Assembly: GCA_010015655.1 (NCBI GenBank)
Contig: ML976677.1
Span: 502,115 to 566,114, forward strand
From: Bimuria novae-zelandiae CBS 107.79
Lineage: Eukaryota > Ascomycota > Dothideomycetes > Pleosporales > Didymosphaeriaceae
Length of the DNA: 64,000 nt
Direction: 5' to 3'
Shown piece after piece: positions 24,608-35,627 of this stretch. The notes beneath the pieces are model-generated. The model made no database searches. It saw only the letters and a list, made by a program, of their open reading frames with translations, and was not told the DNA's origin. The translations under genes and the position numbers were made by a program. Positions within the stretch are counted from its first letter, which is position 1. The number at the start of each line of letters is the position of its first letter.

Positions 24608-27600
24608 TTTATACGTTAAATATCTATCTCCTTAATTAACTTGTTAAGAGAGTTAACGTTAAGTAGAAAGTTAGGTTTTTTATTACTTATAAGTTATATG
24701 TCGTACTTCTTGTAAACCTTATTAATATATATATTTTAAATAAGCTAGATCTCTTTTTTTAGTATTTACGAATAACTTAAACGCCTATAAACTAGGTCAG
24801 ATCTCTTATTACCTTAAGTTTAAATTAATCCTGTAGCTTGTTTTCAAAGTCTTAATATAGATAAGCGTTTAAAGGGTAATACGCTATTATTATATTATTA
24901 ATATAGATAAATAGGATAAGCGAAATATTAACGTATATGTATAAAAAGCCTTTCATGCGTTTATATCTTAGTAGCTTAACTATAGCTTAGAATATATTAT
25001 TCTATAGGAGTAGTGCATCCTTTAGGCTATAGAGGGTGCGAAGTACCTCTAAAAGATCGCTATTTACTTTTTTTAAAAATACTAAGAGTCTTAGCGTATA
25101 GCTTTTAATTAAGTATAAAGTAAAAAAAAAGCCTAAGGTACGTTATATTATTTTAGCTTTAAGCTAATTTAGTTAGTAATTATAATAACTACTTAAAAGG
25201 TACGGGCTATAAAGGTAGTAGCGTAAATATTACTAAACTACTCTTATAGGTCTCCGCGTGCAATAAGTTAAGTCTTATACTTATAAAAATAGCTATCCTT
25301 ATTAAACTTATATATAAATACTTATATAAGTAGAATTACCTTAACGCCTTTAGCCTACGCGGTTTACTGTGTTGCTAAGATCTTATAAAAGTAGCTTTTA
25401 CCTTAAACCACTTAATACTCCGCTTAACGACTTTTGTAAACTTAGCGCTATATAAATATATCTTTAGCTAACTAATGTGCTTCAGGGAAAGCGATAGCTA
25501 GCTTTAGTAAATTTATAAGTTATCTTTTATATCCTTGTTAATAGTTATTATAGTAAAGGTGTTTAGGTAATTAGCAATATTTTAAGCTTCTAATTAAATA
25601 GCGTAAGTCTATAGGTTACTTAGGTTTATTAGCTTTTAAACGCGCTTTATATTAAGCATATTCTTTTATAAAATATTTAGATCTTAACGCTATAAAGCGT
25701 TATTACTACGTTAGTTAGATATATATTCTTTAATTTTATTAGCTAATTAATTAGTAACTTCTTACTATGTAGGCGTAGGATAAAAGTTACAACCGTAGTA
25801 GCACCCTATAAAATAATTTGCTATTTAATTAAAAAATGCTTATATATCTATAAAGTTATTAAAAGTAGATTAATATTAAGAGGTTAATAGTTTATTAGTG
25901 TCACCCCCTACTAATAGCGTAGTTAATTGTCCGGTAGGCGTTAGTATTAGTATTACTATAGATTTAGCCTTATCGTAGAGACGTTACTAACGTGATGTTA
26001 TTAGTTCCTTAATAGATATATTATTATCCTTATACGCCTAGGGACGTTAAGTAACTTAATAATTTTTTTAATTACTAAGTTATCTGCGCAGCTATCGTAG
26101 TCTTTATAGAAGGTAAAAATATTAAATATCACGTCTCGCGTGCGGATAACTTAATCCTTTATTAGTAACTAAATCTAGAAGATATTAGTACTATTATAGC
26201 CTACCAGATGGCCAATTAGGGCGTGCGAGACTATCTTTACTCTATATAATAAATATTTATTAAGTATATATGCGCGATAACTAATTAGTTAAAAGTAGTT
26301 TATTATAGGCTTTTTATACTAGATAGCCTTATATAGCGTACGCTAATTAAGGACTTTAGATAGTATTTAATTAAGTAGGTATACTATTATCTTCATTAAC
26401 TTATTTACTAATTACTTTAAAAAGTTACCTTAGAGGTGCAGGGCGCGGGCCTTTATTATAATTAGCTTACTAGTAATTTTAACACCTCTATTTTACGTAA
26501 GATTATTTAGAGCGCGTAGCTTAAAATATATACTTAAGTTAGTATAAAGTTATTTTATAAAGTTAATAATACCGAGCTTAGCGTTAAGCTTAATTGTAAT
26601 TATATTATAATTATACTAACGCTAGATTTATTATATAGTATTCTATAGCTAGCGTCTTAGCTAAGCCTCTAACTTTATTAAAAAGGACTCTGCTTTATGC
26701 TAACGCGAGTGTTGATAGATAGTATAAGTACCTTACTTATTACTATCATAATAAGACTCTCCCTATTCTTATAGTTAGATAAGATTAATTAAAATTTAAT
26801 AAAAGGGATAGATAGCGTCTTTTAGCATATAGTAAAAGACTTGCTTTATTAACTTTAATTCTATATAGACTTAATAAAAGTCTTAATTAGCAGGCCCTTT
26901 TACTATTACTCCTTTAATATTATTATTTAGGTAATCTATGACCATATGTCCTAGATAGCCCTAAACCTTATTAGCTAGCGTTAAAGAGATCTCTTAGGTC
27001 TTCTTTAATGCTTCTAATAAGCAAGTTTAAATTACTATTATAAGTAAGGATAACTTTATTAGATAGTAAAAGGAGTCTACGTTAATAAGCTAGTAGCCTT
27101 TATACTACTTTAGGTACGTAATAATGCCGTGTTTGTTATACAGCGCGTCTTAACCTAAGTTAAAATAAATATTATTATAATAATAACATCTAAGTCTAAC
27201 GACACTTATAATAAAACTAGGTACTAAAATAACGTAAATAATTAACATTAGTACTATACTTATTAGTATATTAATTATAAGAGTTATCTTACATTAGGCC
27301 TTAATCTTATATTAGTGCCTACCTATCTTAATAATTATACTAGTATCCTTAACGCGCTACTGCTCCTAGCCTATTTAATTAGTTATATTAATAATATAGG
27401 TGTTAGAACCTAGGTTAAGGATCTATTAGTCTTAGAAATCTATAGTGTAATTATTAATAGTAGTAATAGTCAACTTGTCTAGTAGAGTGGCTAAGACCTT
27501 AGTTACTATGCTATATAAGCCTATTATAAAGGCTAATACCCTATTATTTAGTAATTATCTGTTATTAAGTTAGGTAGTCGCGGTAGCTAGTGTTCTCTTT

Positions 27601-28380
27601 AAGAAACGCCTATTTATTTTATTTACTAACTTTTAGATGCGTGCTAGTAAACTAGGTTTATTTTATAAAGCTTAATTAATACGCTAGCGCGTAGCAGGAT
27701 TTTTTTAAAAGTTACTTAATTATAAGTAGAAGTCCTTATTAAGATAGTAGCACGAACTATACTAGTGTTTATTATTATAAAGATATACGCTCTTTAGCGC
27801 TTACCTTATAGCTTTATTATTACTTTATATCTTTGTCGCTTAAAGTTTACCTGCCATACTATTAAGCTTCTAGGAACTAGATTAGACTTATTAAACGTAT
27901 ATTATCTATATAGAGACGTAGTTTTCTAGCGTAACTATTTACGTATTATTATTCTTATGCTTAAATAGCTTAATTAGCTTAGGCGTAGCGTATTTTAGGT
28001 TAATACTTTTAATAATTATTAAAAAGTCTTCTTATGCGCACGTGCCTTTTACGTTAGGTAGATTAATTTTAGCGTACTAGCTAGTAACTTTAATCTATAA
28101 TTATAGCTAGTCTTTAAAGTTACGTAATTTTAGCGGGGTATATAAGCGCTTATAGTTATTAATTAGGTTATATTAGTAAACTACTATTAATAGTATAAGA
28201 TACTTTTTAAGGGAGACAAGTCACGCGTGCGGCGTGTCTTTATTATATAGGAAGTAGATATAGTGCTTAGCGATTATCTTACTAATATTTATATTTAGAT
28301 TTTAAAGTGCCTGCTTTTATTTAAGATAGTAGGTATATTACTTCTTATATTAGTTATACACAAATTAATAGCGTCGAAAT
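24608..28380 (-). pseudogene. Copia D gag to reverse transcriptase relic
   Basis: In minus sense the reverse transcriptase N-terminal motif LIARGDL is visible near 25240-25270, and degraded integrase and gag sequence extends to about 28380. From 28380 to the 5' LTR the sequence returns to normal composition, as a nearly unmutated leader. No open frame of useful length remains. Confidence 0.6.
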
Positions 28381-28730
28381 TTAGTGTTATTAAGGTCAGC
28401 GTCGGTGTGTATCGTACTAGGCGCCTTGTTAACTTTCTATTAGTGCGCTATAGGCTCAACAGGCTCTGTTAGTAGAGGCAAGTTAGCTATAGCGACATCG
28501 GGGTTGTAATACTGCCATAGATCGTGCTGCTGCGCGGCGTCTTTGCGAAGAAAGATCTATGCCAGCTAGTCTTTAGGCTTGTTAAGGACTACTGTGATAC
28601 GCGTTGTCGTAGGATCAGATTCTGTCGCTATCGTGGAGTCGTGTGCAGCTGTCACACAAGTCGTATGTAGCAGGTATCGCAGGATCGTTGTGAACGATTG
28701 CAAGTGAGTAGCAGCCTTAGCAGGTGCAAA

Positions 28731-28743
28731 CCGGGCTCATAAC
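28731..28743 (-). other. Copia D primer binding site (initiator-Met half-tRNA type)
   Basis: In minus sense GTTATGAGCCCGG follows the 5' LTR directly. Its complement CCGGGCTCATAAC matches the anticodon arm of an initiator Met tRNA. Drosophila copia is known to prime from such an internally cleaved initiator tRNA. The same motif follows the LTR in both miniature elements here (35902 and 54732) and, mutated, in Copias C and L. Confidence 0.75.
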
Positions 28744-28877
28744 TGTGACGCTGAAAAGAGTGTTGAGGCAATCGTTGTTGATTGAGTAGCTACTCTACAG
28801 GAGCTATATACTGTGTGCATCACGTGCACGGGCCGCACGTACGCGGGTGGCCCAAGCTTCTATACTGAACCGTCACA
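28744..28877 (-). repeat. Copia D 5' LTR
   Basis: 134 bp, with ends TGTGACG and CGTCACA forming a 7-bp inversion. It is nearly free of RIP-type change, unlike the 3' LTR. It directly abuts polyketide synthase coding sequence on the right. Confidence 0.85.
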
Positions 28878-29014
28878 TTTATTCCGAAAAAAGCATTGTC
28901 GAACGATTTGATATCGCGCTGTAAGAAGTATCCGCCTTCGCCGTTGATCGATCCGGCTCGTGCGTGGTCTGGATGATGGAAGGCGTTCTTGTTGAATCTG
29001 GATAATGGTACATC
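28878..29014 (-). pseudogene. Polyketide synthase KS-domain fragment (distal part)
   Basis: In minus sense this encodes residues following the hAT insertion point: VPLSRFNKNAFHHPDHARAG, then GYFLQRDIKSFDNAFFGIN. This is the N-terminal beta-ketoacyl synthase region of a fungal type I reducing PKS, just before the expected DPQQR motif. It joins in frame to 33935-34009 once the hAT element and one copy of its 8-bp duplication are removed. The gene is cut off at 28878 by the Copia D LTR, and the rest of the PKS is not in the window. A PKS of this type builds polyketide chains in the cytosol. Confidence 0.8.
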
Positions 29015-29407
29015 CACAGTTGTCAACAATTAAATATACTTGCAAATCTGATCTTTCCGTTAGTCAAATCTTCAAATCAAGTAAACCAAGTCCGCCTATA
29101 TAATTTACTAAGCAAATCTAAGTCTCTAGATAGATTTAATTTAAAGATTTAAAGGATTTGTTCGGCTTAGATAAGTAGCTATAAGGGGTGTAGTACTCTG
29201 GCTCGAAAGGTATTATAATTAGCTTAACCTGCTAGCTTTAACGCCTAGTTTAACGTAAAACTTAGTAATTATAGCTTACTTTTAGCTTTGTTATTTAACG
29301 CGTTAGCTATTATTACCTTACTTTTAGTATATTTACGCCTGTTATAGTTAGCTTAACGCGTACTTTTTAGAGCTTTTACTTACCTATCGCTGCTTCTATA
29401 GCCTATT

Positions 29408-31980
29408 ATGCCACCTAAACGCGCCGTTAATAAGCTAACACCTACTAAAGAAGCTAGCAGCAGACGCTAAAAGCGCGCTTATAAGCCTACCTAACGCGCT
29501 ATAGAGGGGGATAAACTGCCTAAGCTACCTATAGGCACTGCTAGCTAGTTAATTAAGCTGCCTAAAACGTAGTAAGTTACGCTATTACTACCGTCGTTAC
29601 TATTATCCTAAGCCGCTGAGCTAGTTGCCGCTGCCTTAGAGGCTATTAATAAGCTTCTTAGCCGGGTTATAGGCGCACCTGAGCGGCCGTGGGAGCTTAT
29701 AGTAATAGAATTGCAGGCGCTAGTAGCGCCGGAGGAGGTATTGGAGGTAGCCATGGTAGCTACGACGGAGGAGGATAACGATAAAGATGTAGATAAGTTT
29801 AATAAGCGCTTTATAAATAACTTTAATAGTATTAACTAGAGTAAACTTAAGCGATTTTGTAAGCCGTCGCGTATACTTATAGGTAAAAAAAGCTAGATTT
29901 TTAAGCACGGATATCGCGTCGCCTTAAAGTAGCAGGCTAGTATTAGTAATCTTAAGCCTAAACGCACCTTTTTTATATGCTGTTAGTGCTACTAATACAC
30001 CTTAACTAGTAGTATTGTTAAGGTTATAGCTGCCACGAGCTTGGCGGCGAAGCACCTAGGGATTCGACGGTTAGGTTACTACTTAACAAAGTATAGTAAG
30101 GTGCCGGTGGCGCTGCCTGGCAGGCAAAAGTTAATTATAGAGGCTATAAGAGCTAGTGTTAAAGTTAGTTAAGAGGTGGCTAATAAGCTAGGTAATTTTA
30201 ACGTATAAGGCTTTTAGCTCGCTGCTATAATATAGCTTATTAAAAATAATTACCTGCTGCGCGAGTTTAAGACTCTAAGCTTTTAAAAAATACTATAGTT
30301 TACTAACCTAGTAGCAAAGGCAGCGCTTTAGTTAAGCCACGCTAGCGTCGCGAGGTTTATAATATATCTTTATTAACACGTTAAGCCTATTATAATTGCT
30401 AAGCTATCTACCGCAGTGAGTAAAGTACACATAACGTTTAATAGCTAGATAACTAAAGGCAGCAAACGTGGCTTCTTTAGTGTTATTACGCACTACGCCA
30501 ACACTAATAGGAGGATTATGGACTTACCTATTGCGCTGCTAGAGCTCGCTGGTGTGTACAGTAGTGAGCGTATTAGTGAGAGTATTGCTGCGGTGCTTGC
30601 GACGTTTAGTATAACGCCGCAGAAGTTAGGTTACTTTATATTAGATAATGCTGCAAACAACAATACTGCAGTTAAGTACTTAGCTCGTAGGTATAGCTTT
30701 ATTGCTAGCCACCACCGCCTCCGTTATAGCCCCTATACTCTTAACTTGGTTGGCCAAACTATTATATTTAGGAAGGATAAAGACGCGTACGATAACAACC
30801 CAGCGCATAAGAAGGATAAAGAGTGCTTTATGCAAAAGTAGAGGAAAATAGGACTTTTTAGCGCGTTTCTAGACATTATAAACTATATTAGTATGCTAAA
30901 ATAATACTCTAACTTTGCCTAATTTTAACGCCTTGCGCAGGCTAATAATCTTACTAATAATAATAGCTCGCTATTAGCTATAGTTAAAGCCTACGTTACT
31001 TGCTAGAATAGTTACTGCGTAGCTTTTAAGCGCGGCTTGCTTCTTTAATAACCTATTACTGCCTACGCCTAGCACTATATTAGTTTAATAGTTGCCGCTA
31101 ACTATACTACGCGCCAAAATGGTAACAAACTCCTGCCTTTGCTAGCTTAGATGCGATTAGACGGGCTATTGGTAGCGGACTAGGCGGTGATAACTAAGTA
31201 CGTAGATATTTTAAGGCTGCTTAAAGTTACTACTAAGTGGCTCGAAGGTCGTGGTAAAAAGTAATATAAACTTAATAGTTACTTTAGCGCACTTTATAAG
31301 GTTATTCTTACTTTTAAATAGTTAATTACTAGCTTTAAAGAGCGCTTAGTTACCTATAGTAATGTTAACTTTAAGTAGGATAAAGCGCTAGAGGACTATA
31401 TAGCTATTAACCTGCGTGCTGCTATTGCAAAACTTAAGCACTACTACGCTAAACTAAGCAATTCCCTAGCTTATTACGCTACTATTATTCTGCACCTGCG
31501 CTATCGCAACTACTGTAAAGTCTCGTAATAAGCTAAGCTAGCTCGATTACTGTAAGCCGACGCAGGTTTTTAGCGACTTTAGCGCCTCTATAGCCAGTGG
31601 CAAGCACCCTGGCTGCCACCTAAGCCTATTAGCTAAATAACTAACGTAATAGACGACGCGATTAACGCTATAATTAAGTAAGAAAGTAATAATAAAGTAA
31701 GCTTTATTAATAAGTACGAGCGCTAGCGCACCTTAGAGCCGCGATAGAGCTACGCGGAGTATAATACTTAAAGTAACCTAGTTAGGTACTAGCTTAACCT
31801 GCGTAATAAGTACCTATTATTAGCGTAGCTAGCGCTCGATATAATAATAATTCCCGCCTTAAGCTGCGAATGTAAGCAACTTTTTAGCGAGCTTGGCGAC
31901 CTGTTGCAACCTAAACGTCGTTAAATTGGCTTATAGTTACTGGCTGCTCTGCAGTGTGTACGGAGGTGGATAAGGGTAGG
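29408..31980 (+). pseudogene. hAT transposase relic
   Basis: The frame opens at ATG 29408 (MPPKRAVNKLTPTKEASS). It shows a BED-finger-like zone near 29890-30060, with Cys pairs partly lost. The catalytic core follows: FNSWITKGSKRGFFSVITHY near 30435-30500, and a 107-codon open stretch (30518-30841) containing LGYFILDNAANN and HHRLRYSPYTLNLVGQ. The C-terminal dimerisation region near 31830-31975 reads LDIIIIPALSCECKQLFSE. Multiple TAG/TAA codons make it non-functional. Confidence 0.85.
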
Positions 31981-32039
31981 TTTTCTTAGGGTTAACGATA
32001 ATATTAATAAAAGTATAGTTGTTAACTCTAAGCTTAATA

Positions 32040-33748
32040 GTCAGTACGGTATATCTCAGTGGCACCAGGTGGCGAGCTAATTCGTGATCGGTGTACGTAA
32101 GCAGCACTAGCCATCAATAACAGCCCCTCTATCTATAATAAAACTTCACCCTTACACCAATCACCCAAATCTCGTCCAATTCCTACGATGAGCAGCTCAA
32201 TCGACGCGCCGCGAACGCCCGAACGCTCTAAACCTAATATCTAATATACTACGCCTACGAAATCAGCCTACCTACACCGTTATAGCCACCGGGCGAATAG
32301 CGAGACTATTAACGACGTTAACAAGCTATTTTGAATCTCTAAGGCTATAAGCAGACGTTAGAGGCGTTAATAACGCGAGCTAGGTATAGAGATCGCGTAA
32401 AGGCGTACGCGCAAGCCTTTAGCTGAGCTTAATAGTAATAAGCTTAGGAGAGCTTTTTAAACGCCTATATAAGTTCTTAAACACATAGTAGAGCCTAAGG
32501 AGAATCCCTATAGTTAACGCCTACTTACCTATTAAGCTAAAAAGTATAGCGTTAAGCTCTCTAAGCGTTAGTTATAATATAACTTTAGTTAACGACTCGA
32601 CGCTCACATGTACATGGCGCCCTATAGTAATCCTTTAATAGACGCCAACAAAGCTGCGCGCGTATAGTATAGCCAGCAAAACAAGGATCTGCCTATTACA
32701 GGTTACTAGGATTAAGTTTTCTTCACTAACAAGGCTTATTTTAACCTACATAAGCGCCTCCAAAAGCCTCGTCAGCTGCGTCGACGCGGGCAGCAAAAAC
32801 GATACAGAAAAGTCACTAATATGCAGCCTCGGAGCGCTCCTAGGGGTTAGGTTTTACACATGTACGCCTGCGTTAACTGGGACTTTAAATTAGAGCTCTA
32901 CTTTTACAACGACGATAAAGAGATGCCTACAGTTGTTAAGCCTCCGCCGAAACCTCGCAAAAGGATATATGAGTCCTCTCAGCAGTACGAAAAGCGCGTA
33001 CAAGAATGGGAGGCTCATAAGCCTCCCAAAGTCGACGTAGATCCTTAGGGGAACTATATAACGTAAGCCTACTATATAGAGCATATACTGCCTACGTATA
33101 TTAAGATCCTTAACGACGCGCGCACTCGTAATCCTTATAAATATCCTATTCTATAAGAAGATAATAACCCGTCGTATAGTATAAGATTAAAACACAACGT
33201 TGCGCGTATATTTAAGATATCTCAAGGAGTGCGGCTCCTCATACACCCAGGGAGGTCACTAGATCTCAATCCTACAGAAGGATGCTGGCTCATCCTTAAA
33301 GAAAAGGCCAAAATGCGTCTCCACAAGCCATGTGAAGGTGAGACGCCTTAGGATGGGACTACAAAACACCTTAAGGATATACTACGGCAAATATGGGATG
33401 AGATCTCTATCAATGAGATCAGGGAGCTTATTGAGGAGATGCCAGATCGCTGCTAAAGGCTCATAGAAACTGGCGGCGAGAAGATACGCTCACAACGCTG
33501 GTAAATATACTGTACATATCCTACATACTGTAGAGATTCTGAGATTTCAACACCAAATCTGAGCTCTACGCGTCAGATTTAAGCTTTAAAATCAAGTTCA
33601 GCCTCAAAATCAAGTCAATATGCGTCAAGAACCTCAGAATTTCGACTTTGTATGGTGATTACTATGGGAGAACAAAATTTGGCGGTTGTGCTTACATAAA
33701 CCGATCACGAATTAGCTCGCCACCTGGTGGTGGGACGAGTCCGCTGAG
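32040..33748 (+). mobile_element. Tc1/mariner-type element nested in the hAT
   Basis: A perfect 29-bp inverted repeat pair lies at 32064-32092 and 33700-33728. The outer ends are more diverged, starting G/CTCAG, and are flanked by TA at 32038-32039 and 33749-33750. Inside is a plus-strand DDE transposase relic. The outer boundary is less certain than the inner repeat. Confidence 0.75.
32188..33504 (+). pseudogene. Tc1/mariner-like DDE transposase relic
   Basis: Starts MSSSIDAPRTPERSKPN at 32188 and ends at TAA 33502-33504, about 438 codons with internal stops. VFFTNKAYFN near 32717-32746 corresponds to the second catalytic-block DEAHF motif, with the Asp-Glu pair degraded to Asn-Lys. Near 33160-33310 the frame shows EDNNPSYSIR, NVARIFKISQGVRLLIHPG and SLDLNPTE. 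HP-x-x-S-x-DLNP is a hallmark of the third catalytic block of Tc1/mariner transposases. Confidence 0.8.
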
Positions 33749-33934
33749 TAATTAATATACGGAAGCGTCTAAACCAGATTTAGCTAGCGAAAAATTTGCA
33801 AATCCTTCAAACAAATCTACTCAAAAACCTCCTCAAATCAATCAAACAAATCTAGGGGTCGCCTATAACCAAATCAACTCCAAATCCAAGCTCAGATTTG
33901 ACTTGATTTGTTTGTTGACAACTGTGGGTACATC

Positions 33935-34090
33935 TCCCTGTCCAGTTCGACCCTCCATCAAAAGTGACCATAAGTCGTCGGGGTTATCAACCCTTCCAGG
34001 TAGCCGACAAGCTTTCAATGATTAACAACAGATAGTTGACATCAAAGTTCGCGGATACACAGCCATGCCTAATACAGCCACAGGCTCCAT
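33935..34090 (-). pseudogene. Polyketide synthase 5' end (start and first KS residues)
   Basis: In minus sense an ATG at 34088-34090 begins MEPVAVLGMA, the classic start of a fungal PKS. About 49 nt of intron-like sequence (34012-34060, GTGTAT...GAAAG) follow. Then CRLPGRVDNPDDLWSLLMEG and RTGQGD lead into the hAT insertion. The protein frame needs GCT joined to TGTCGG. Strict GT-AG removal leaves two extra bases (CT), so either the junction carries a 2-nt lesion or the intron differs from my reading. The gene lies 1.5 kb downstream of the enoyl reductase on the same strand, consistent with a PKS and trans-acting reductase pair. Confidence 0.8.
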
Positions 34091-35627
34091 TGCTGGTGGA
34101 TTGTTCGTGTGTTTCATAACAATTCAGATACTCGTACGTCTTTTATACGCAGCTTGATGGCTTGACTGTCAAATCAGGTCGCTAGCAAAAGTCCTTTGCT
34201 ACTGTGTCACTAGGCGGGTTGTATTGGGATACGTGAAATAGGACGAAGCCACTTGTGTCAACACAGCTTCTCTTTTATAATACAGCATCGCCACATTACT
34301 GCACTGTTAACGACCTCGAGTTTCGTTAAGACGCAAGGCAGGTTTCCGAATAGGGCGTCAACGGCGTGCAGCGTCAAAGTTGATCATTTAGTGTGCATGA
34401 TGGGCTCACTTAGTGCTTACTGCCATGAATATTCTGGATCGCCCTGCTATTCTACTTCCAAGGGCTTATGCTGTGTTCCTCCGCAGTATCACTGGCATTT
34501 GCTGCGTATGTCATCAATATAATTTCGGACTCCGTCGTAGGCAACCGGTCCAGTAGTACTCTGAGTTCATTTCAAAGAAGGCGAACAATGCACGCCTAAG
34601 GGGAATGCAATCGAATGGGTAAATTAATGTATGTGGCAAGTGAAATCATCACTTAGTCCTTCACGCGCCCCCGGCCCTCGAGTGTACATGTTTTGTACGT
34701 ATTGTCTTCGCAGGCTAGAATATGAACTACTCAAGTTACGGGTTCACTGATAGAATTCTATCTCACGTTGCGATGTCGTCGTATTATTTCTACGAGGTGA
34801 ATCATGCGCTGAAAAGAAAACGGTGTACTTCCGCTCAAGAAACCTCATCTCTTAAATATGTATGCAGTATAGCTCTGCTCCCATATGGTTCTAGTTTTAC
34901 GGGGCGAAAAATTGCCTTGAATTCTGTTTTGCACGCAGTTATGACTTCACCTGCATGCAGCAATCAGGCTGTGGGATGCCAGCCTCGAGGAATCGCATGT
35001 CATGGAATCCTCAATATAACCTCGGGAGCGTTGTCCAGGCATCAAGTCAGCTCGGGGATTGCGACGAAGCACCGCATCGACTATAGTACAATATACGTGC
35101 ATACAAACCTGGGCAGGCTGCTCTAGCGCTTATGCTCCAGCGGCAGCACCAAAATTGACATTCCAGGATGTGCGAGGAGTTCGCTCACCGGATGAAACCC
35201 CTTGAAACCACACTGGAGTAGCCTTGTCCGGTAGGATCACCGCGAACTGTGCCAACCCACTCCCTGGCCCCTGGTCTAGGTGGCAATTTGGAAGAATCGT
35301 TCATCTGCGACCGAAAGTAGCTATTTATCTTATGTATTTCCGTGTCGCCTTGGCTATGTGTGAGATGTATCCGTATCATCTATGATTTGGGTAAGTGGGC
35401 CACCCCAGGATTCATATTATGGATCAGTTCATCACTAATTGAACCGCATTCATGTTACTGACGAGGTCTGATTCGTCTAAGTTTCATCTGCCGCTTGTTG
35501 TATGTGTTCATCTGTGTACAGTAAAAATCATTTCAGGTCTATGTTCCAACGTCGAACAATCCACCCGAGGCAATTTGAGACCAGTTTCACTCCGTCCATA
35601 GTCACCGGCCATCGATTCAAATCGATC
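34091..35627. other. Intergenic region between PKS start and enoyl reductase stop
   Basis: Normal composition, about 1.5 kb. It should hold the PKS promoter (near 34091) and the enoyl reductase terminator (near 35627). A 134-codon plus-strand frame (34722-35126) opens with ATG but has no codon bias, motif or clear start context. I do not call it a gene. Confidence 0.4.

Larger units (their letters stand above)
16250..28877 (-). mobile_element. Copia D, LTR retrotransposon with nested insertions
   Basis: The 3' LTR is at 16250-16392 and the 5' LTR at 28744-28877 (minus-strand sense). They share starts TGTAACGG/TGTGACGG and ends related to GACGTCACA/GACGTTACA. The polypurine tract CTAAGGGGGTG abuts the 3' LTR, and a primer site GTTATGAGCCCGG abuts the 5' LTR. 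Removing Copia C (17492-24602 with one duplication) and the solo LTR (17044-17298) leaves about 5.3 kb, normal for Copia. RNase H reads on the left part and reverse transcriptase on the right part, both minus strand. Only a 4-bp match (TTTA) flanks it, and the two flanks differ in kind, so a rearrangement is possible. Confidence 0.8.
29015..33926 (+). mobile_element. hAT DNA transposon (4912 bp) inserted in the PKS gene
   Basis: Perfect 15-bp terminal inverted repeats (CACAGTTGTCAACAA) lie at 29015-29029 and 33912-33926. They are flanked by the 8-bp target duplication GGTACATC at 29007-29014 and 33927-33934. Subterminal CAAATCT/AGATTTG motifs are clustered near both ends, as in other hAT elements. 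A plus-strand hAT transposase relic lies within, and a Tc1/mariner element (32040-33748) is nested near the right end. Confidence 0.95.

Noticed and set aside
28731..28743. Possible tRNA gene (initiator Met anticodon arm)
   Set aside because: Only the anticodon-arm portion is present and it abuts an LTR in every instance, so it is a primer binding site.
16246..28881. TTTA as a true target duplication of Copia D
   Set aside because: Only four bases match while other Copias here show five, and the left flank (AT-rich relic) and right flank (PKS) are of different origin. Chance match not excluded.
34722..35126. 134-codon plus-strand frame between PKS and enoyl reductase
   Set aside because: ATG present but no supporting bias, motif or leader features. 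Chance cannot be excluded.
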